A stretch of 64,000 bases of DNA. It comes from Mytilus californianus (lineage: Eukaryota; Mollusca; Bivalvia; Mytilida; Mytilidae). Positions 58,388 through 64,000 of this stretch are shown here, in pieces. Positions within the stretch are counted from its first letter, which is position 1, and each line of letters opens with the position of its first letter. Below the pieces are notes generated by a model. It ran no database searches, was not told where the DNA came from, and saw only the letters and a list, made by a program, of their open reading frames with translations. The position numbers and the translations under genes are program-made. The stretch lies in contig NW_026262604.1 of NCBI RefSeq assembly GCF_021869535.1, forward strand, positions 55,948,247 through 56,012,246, given 5' to 3'.

Positions 58388-58649
58388 TATTAACCTTCAT
58401 AGATACATAATGCATGACACCTTTACTATGAGACAGCAAACCAGTAACATAAAAAAACCCAAAACAAGTACGTGCTATATTTGTAGGGCAGTATACCCTT
58501 AATTTATGACAAGATATCAAAAACTTTACCTTATAAAAAACCAAAACATCATATTTTCTGTTAAACCATGCTTACACGTTGATGTTTCAGTTAATTAATG
58601 TTATAATAAAAGAAATGTATATTTTTTCATGAAAATAAAACATGTACTT

Positions 58650-58835
58650 TTACATCCGTAATACGGATGTGAAGAGAAACGTCCGTAAAAAGGATGTTTT
58701 AGAACTTCTGTTATATGGAAGATCCGTTTTACGGACATGGTACTATTTTTCCGTAAAACGACTGTGATACGGATGTTTTACGGGCCTATTCTATAACGTC
58801 CCTGATACGTCCGTAGCTATTTTACCTGTGTAATA
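58650..58835. mobile_element. Foldback repeat of the 'acgtccgta' family, copy 2
   Basis: Multiple 'cgtccgta'/'tacggatg' words occur in both orientations. The right end 'agctattttacctgtgta' is the inverse of the left end of 51531-51670. Confidence 0.65.
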
Positions 58836-60112
58836 TAAACCTGTGAGATAAGTATTATAAAAATCTGGCCAGAATTGTAAACATGAGAGCGCTAACAAGA
58901 CCAGATGGACGAACGGATAGACAGACAAATGGACGGACGAACGGACGTCCGGTATTTCTAAGTCCCCCAATAGATTGGTTTAATTATACCAAAGGAATTA
59001 GAGTAAATCCATTTGTGTAGCATTCATATAAACAAGTTCATTCACGCCAAGTCGATAAGTCAGTAAATCTTTAATAAATATATTTGAAATTGCCTTTGGT
59101 AGAAACAATAAAGTGACAATCAACAGTCTACAAAACAATACATGGGAGCTTAAGATTTAAAAATATGAACCCAATCAAAAATAATTGTTCACCTCAATTA
59201 CTTCAACAAAGCCAGAAGATTTTACTCAACGAGTTTTCTCCAATTAAAATACGTTGCTGATTCATAACAAGTGATTTTGTGTCATAAAAGAACACATTAA
59301 TATGTGTATCTTGCCCTCACAAGAATTTCTAAGTCATCACAAAAACAATAAACCATCAGAACAAATAAATCCCGTAACTTCAAACGTGACCACAAGTGAC
59401 AGTTTACAAGAAAACACCGCTTCCAGAACAAAAAAATAAACAACATCATCATCGGTGAGAGGACGATTACACAAATGTGGAAACTGATAGTAGTTACAAA
59501 TAAACAAGACAATTTTAACGGTCAACCAAAATATCCGGTTAACCAAAACATCTGTAAAATTGGTAATGTCTCATCGTACGACATTCAACTCAAAAGCTAA
59601 CCAAACCTTTAAACAGACTTATTCAGAAGGGATATAGTTACGATACTGTTGTCAGGTCATTGAAGATGGCATATTTTGGTATTAGTATTGATTCACTCAT
59701 AGGGTATTTTCATCGGAAATAAACACATTTGTTCTAAAACCAGTTGTTGGCATGATACGGATTATGTTCTTCTCATATATTTTATGATGGTATGATACTA
59801 AAACCCTGACGGGAGGGATTGTGCTTGATTTTCATATGATGAAGACATAATCTTTCAATCAGTTAAATTGAAGTCTGGACCTGGCATGTCAGTAACTGCT
59901 AGTAGTCCTTTGTTAATGTATGTATCATTATCATTTTGCTTAGTTTTTTTGTTACCTATTCTGACATCGGACTCGGACTTCTTTTAAAATGAGTTTTACT
60001 GTGCGTATTGCTGTGTGTTTGTTTATTCTACAGTGGCTAGAGGGGGGAGGGTTGAAATCTCACAAAACATGTTTAAGTTGTCTCATTGCCACTCATACCA
60101 CATCCTTTTTTT

Positions 60113-60345
60113 GGCGCCTGTCCCAAGTCAGGAGCCTCTGACCTTTCTTAGTCTTGTTTGTTTTTTTAATTTTAGTTCATTTATATGTTTTGGAGTTTAA
60201 TGTCCATCACTGAACTAGTACACATTTTTATTTAGGGGCCAGCTGGAGCCCGCCTCCGGGTGTGGATTGTCTTGCTGTGTTTGAGATCCATTGGTGGCCT
60301 TCGGCTGTTTTCTGCTCTTTGGTCGGGTTGTTGCCTTCTTGACAT
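60113..60345 (-). repeat. Mussel ~270-bp dispersed repeat (copy 3)
   Basis: 'gcctgtcccaagtcaggagc', 'ggggccagctggagcccgcc' and 'tggtggccttcggctgtttt', the reverse orientation of 22461-22727. It is preceded at 60075 by the 'gttgtctcattgccactcat' module. Confidence 0.8.
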
Positions 60346-60569
60346 TTTCGTACTATTTTTAAAAACCAACTGCCAAGCATTGCCAACTTTTATGTCATTT
60401 ATACATGTTATATGAATATTAATTCAATCTACCAGTATAAATTATCGTATAGATGTTATCCCGAAAACTACTAGAGATACAAACGCCACTACTTGGTTCA
60501 GGCCAGGCCAGGATAAATAAAATAAAATAAATATACGAGTGATTTATAACCTCACTCAATAGGTTCATT

Positions 60570-62400
60570 GAAAAAAATATCACAAGACAGGGATGGGGTA
60601 ATCGAAATCTGTAATGTTTAATCGATTGTAATTGATTTCATTTTTTCCAGTAATTAACAGTTATCTGTAATCTTCCAAATTTTCGGTTACATGTAATCTT
60701 AAAAAAATCGCCAGCTTTTGAAACAAATGACTGTCAATACTTGAAAATACTTCAAGGTCTTTTATCTTTAAAAAATCGATTAAAATTAAAAATAATATAA
60801 AAAGTCATAAGTTAACTGATGTGCTATATTCCAGTACAAATTTCATTGTATGATAATTCCTTTAAATCTTATTTTCAATAAGAGTTGGGGTTTTGGCTTA
60901 AATTAGATAACCCTTTAATTCATCATTATGTTATGATATGAGAATAAGAAAGGATACAAAATCAACTTAGCAATCAGCAAATGCATTGAAATACTTGCTC
61001 AGAAATAAATACATGTATCCCATTTTGAAACTAAAAATATAAATAACTTACGAAATTTATATAGAAAATAAAAAAAATATCAACTGTCGTTACTGATTGA
61101 ATGATCAAAGACTTTCAACCAATGACATGGGACTGTGTTTTGATTACAATTATGCATAATAAAGGGCAAACGATACAGTTACAGGGGAGGTATTGACGTT
61201 GCTAACGTAAAATGTTATTTTTTGCAACGTCAAACTATGACATATCAGGAAAAGATGCATTGTTCGACTGATGTTTATCATTTAGACTCATTTAACTCGA
61301 AAACGAGTTCATGAACCCCTCTTTTTAAAAATGACATTTGGCTTGATTATGTGTGAAGATTATTTGCGCCATTTTTATAAACATTTCACCGATGTATTTT
61401 TTTTTTTTTTTATTAGATAAATATACAGAAAGAAATGCCGTTTTTATACTAAAATCATGAAAGTGTGATAAAAATTATCTATTTCTAAAAAATTGTTACA
61501 AAAATTCAAAGCCAACTTATGTAGAGAAGATATTCGAAATGTTTTTTTACAAAAATCCGCTTGCGTTTATCTTTTAAAACAAAAATGTTTGGTATGTTTT
61601 TCCAAATGATAGAAATATCCAAGAAACCGAAATGTCCAGTAAATGTCCAAATATTCACCGTGGGATCAAAACTGTATCGTATGCCCTGAAGTGTGAGTAT
61701 CAGATTTACATTACATGTATATAGCCAAGGGTTATCAATTTACTTCAGTGGAAGTTTTTATGATAGCCTGCAATTAAAGAGATTATCCAAACAAAAAGAT
61801 AGAGACATGCATGTAAACATAAATTCAAAATTTCCATTCATAAAATTACTGTAACAAATTATTCCAAATGAAACTTCAAACATTGTAATGAACTATATTC
61901 TAAAACACCTGTCAATAATTAGTTAAAATAAACTTAAGTTAGTATTTCAGCAAAAATGTGAAAAAAATGGAGCAAATGATCTAAAATTATAAGGACCGCG
62001 AGGTGATTGATGAATAAGTTCATGACATTGAAAGAACTTTATTTCTTCTCTCTATCTTTGAAAACCCAAATTTCCAAAAAATTTAAAATTGGATCCTCAG
62101 TTCTTCTATCTGGAAAACAATTGTCAACATAGAATTTGTATTTTTAAATGATGTTTTTGTAGTGTTCCAAATTTCCACTTTAAATACGTTTAGCAACATA
62201 ATTGAGTTTAATTTTCTTTGTCAATTTGTTACATAGTGTAGCATTCGAAAAGTAATGTTATGTAATTACACGTGATTGTAATCGATTACATACAAAAATC
62301 AGAGTGATCAATTTTTAATCTATAACAGAAAAATCCTTGAAGTATTCGATTTTATATCCATTACTTTTGTCAGTAATAGTGCCCATTCCTGTCACAAGTC
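60570..62400. repeat. ~1.8-kb insertion inside the L3 block
   Basis: L2 runs from 'acgggtgatttattacgtca' to 'acatatctataccatttccc' in about 125 bp. In L3 the matching ends are about 1.9 kb apart. The insert has 'taatcgattgtaattgattt'-type words near its left end (60600-60720) and 'gattgtaatcgattacat' near its right end (62272-62290), suggesting a palindrome-ended element. No ORF recognised. Boundaries are approximate. Confidence 0.5.
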
Positions 62401-63059
62401 ACATAAAAGCTATAAGGAAGTACACCAAACAACAACAGCTACCAACATACTTTTATTTCATATCTAGATCATTTGCCATTCACGGTCAAACACACAACAA
62501 AACATCATTTAACAGAACAAACTAAAATACAATTCTCCGTATCAAGAATTTTTTTTTTAGGATTTGACATGCGACAACTATTGACAAAAATCCTGACTTT
62601 GGACAAGCAAGTGTAATTATGGCGGACATAAACTAGTTTTTGAGCTTACTTGATGGCTAGGTATAAAAACTTTTTAAAACAATGGTATCGTAAATTATAA
62701 GCTGCAACCGCACCGAACGAGCAAAACATCTTCACCATGTGTCGAGCGGCTGATAATTTTTTATTACCAGTTTACTAAAATTACAAAAAAATGCAGCTAA
62801 AATTATTTTAAACGAACACGATATTTGTAAACCATTCATTGGACTATTTAAGGAATCTGGAATTATTCCTGTTACTAAGAGAATACTTTTTGCTAAATAA
62901 AGGCAACAGTAGTATACCGCTGTTCAAAAGTCATAAATCGATTGAGAGAAAACAAATCCGGGTTACAAACTAAAACCGAGGGAAACATATCAACTATAAG
63001 AGGAAAACAAAGGAACAACAGAAACACTGAAGTGCAACAATAACAAACGCCAACATACA

Positions 63060-63430
63060 TAGAAACTAACTATTTGATAACAACTGCCATATTCCTAATT
63101 TGGTACAGGACATTTTAAGAAAAACATGGTGGGTTGAACCTGGTTTTATGGCTAGCCAAACTCCCCAATGATATGGCAATGTTAAAAAAATCCGTTAAAT
63201 GACAACATTAGGTGACAGGAATACAGTATAAAGTAAAACAGGAACATTCAGGACAGAGAAATACATAAATAAATAATATAATAGTCCATTTCAACATGTA
63301 AACCACAGAATAGCAACGAACACCTAAATTTAATTTACGACAGAATAAAAATACAGCACAATAGAATAATGAACTGTGCGTCACACGATTGTATCAACGC
63401 CACAAAAAGTGACGTCACAGGTAAATTTCT
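63060..63430 (+). repeat. Uninterrupted copy of the dispersed repeat split at 15.7/18.4 kb
   Basis: 'atttggtacaggacatttta', 'agaaaaacatggtgggttga' and 'acctggttttatggctagcc' run without a break, giving the empty-site reference for the 2.63-kb insertion. Confidence 0.8.
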
Positions 63431-64000
63431 AAAAATACAATATGAAATAGGGGTTAAGTTTGTAATGGTGGTATTTATTGTATTTTATAACCATTTAAAG
63501 AATATTAATATAGAATTGTGTTAGTAATGGTGTAATTATTTGTATTTTATAACCATGTCGGTTTTTCTTCTAAATCAAACTGTGTAAAAACAAATAAACC
63601 CTGTGCATATAGTTGCTTTAAACTAAAAATCATATAAATAAACTAGGTGATTAATATCTTTACTTTTACATACAAATAGAAAATTAAAATAGAATTGAAA
63701 CCACAAACGATAAGACATAAAACAACATCCAACCAGAACTACAAATGGAACATCATAACTAAATAAATGGCTGTTGGATGTACAAATACCGAGACATGAT
63801 AAGTCATTATCAATGCACAAGTCAAAACATAAAAATGTTTATTTTCATTTACCTGTATTTAAAGTGATTGCAAATGGCTGATATTTTTGTTCAAGCATAT
63901 TGTTTTTCCTAAATTGTTTAACATTTCACAGCGGTATAACATGTTACTTTAATTATTCTTCACTAAGTTTATTTATCTATTTTGTATTTGCATTGTATCA
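63431..64000. other. Window end, L1-like sequence and a truncated repeat
   Basis: 63525-63580 ('gtgtaattatttgtatttta', 'accatgtcggtttttcttct') matches L1 at about 18835-18890. The last 25 bases (atctattttgtatttgcatt...) begin the repeat seen at 53.95 kb. No gene seen. Confidence 0.5.

Larger units (their letters stand above)
59000..62760 (-). repeat. Paralogous block L3, interrupted
   Basis: Homologous pieces to L2 are at 59030-59530, 60365-60565 and 62430-62760. Minus frames 59546-59337 (MVNRIFW..., DDDVVYFF) and 59512-59297 (LFVLMVYCFCDDLEILVRAR) align with the L2 frame 45434-45189 across a frameshift. The order of pieces differs from L2 (the 59.0-kb piece lies before, not after, the others), so the block is rearranged as well as interrupted. 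Confidence 0.5.

Overview
This is a eukaryotic, AT-rich, repeat-dominated window with no complete, intact cellular gene that I can recognise. It carries many short interspersed sequences that I associate with marine mussels (Mytilus or a close mytilid). Examples are the 'gagttgtctcattggcaatc' module at 28.56, 46.54, 54.39 and 60.08 kb, the 'ctcctgacttgggacaggcg' module at 22.7 kb, and the '(g)gcaataactcc' and 'aacaagaggcc' families. The organism call rests on recalled repeat families, not on a search.

Layout. 0-7.3 kb: remnants of tandem-unit elements, a foldback element and a broken LINE reverse transcriptase on the minus strand. 7.3-13.1 kb: a tandem cluster of diverged 1.3-1.9 kb units. 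On their minus strand these show recurrent 21-nt microexon-like modules and a cysteine-rich exon; a further copy lies at 50.4-51.1 kb. 13.6-15.1 kb: a Crypton-type tyrosine recombinase gene with all catalytic residues but two frameshifts. 15.7-18.7 kb: a tandem-array element inserted into another repeat, with uninterrupted copies of that repeat at 63.1 and 40.4 kb. 19.9-22.1 kb: a near-identical copy of 11.23-13.07 kb flanked by a 166-bp direct repeat. 22.1-24.4 kb: a LINE remnant split by a short repeat, then a 1.05-kb PIF/Harbinger-like element.

25.1-38.3 kb holds a decayed two-gene DNA transposon. A DDE-transposase-like pseudogene lies on the minus strand, and a divergent second ORF on the plus strand is cut in two by about 10.4 kb of inserted DNA. 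Most of that insert is a 7.55-kb segment with perfect 30-bp terminal inverted repeats flanked by TA. It is filled with a higher-order satellite: about 290-bp monomers in an about 868-bp trimer.

38.8-64 kb: a Penelope-like or related reverse transcriptase relic, foldback elements, a tRNA-like sequence, two loci (43.5-45.5 and 59-62.8 kb) homologous to each other and to 18.7-20 kb, a bivalve tandem element at 45.5-47.6 kb, and a segment bounded by 23-bp inverted repeats (53.15-57.03 kb). The best candidates for something new are the microexon module that varies more than its flanks, the TIR-bounded satellite array, and the two-ORF transposon it splits. Many repeat boundaries are estimates made by eye.
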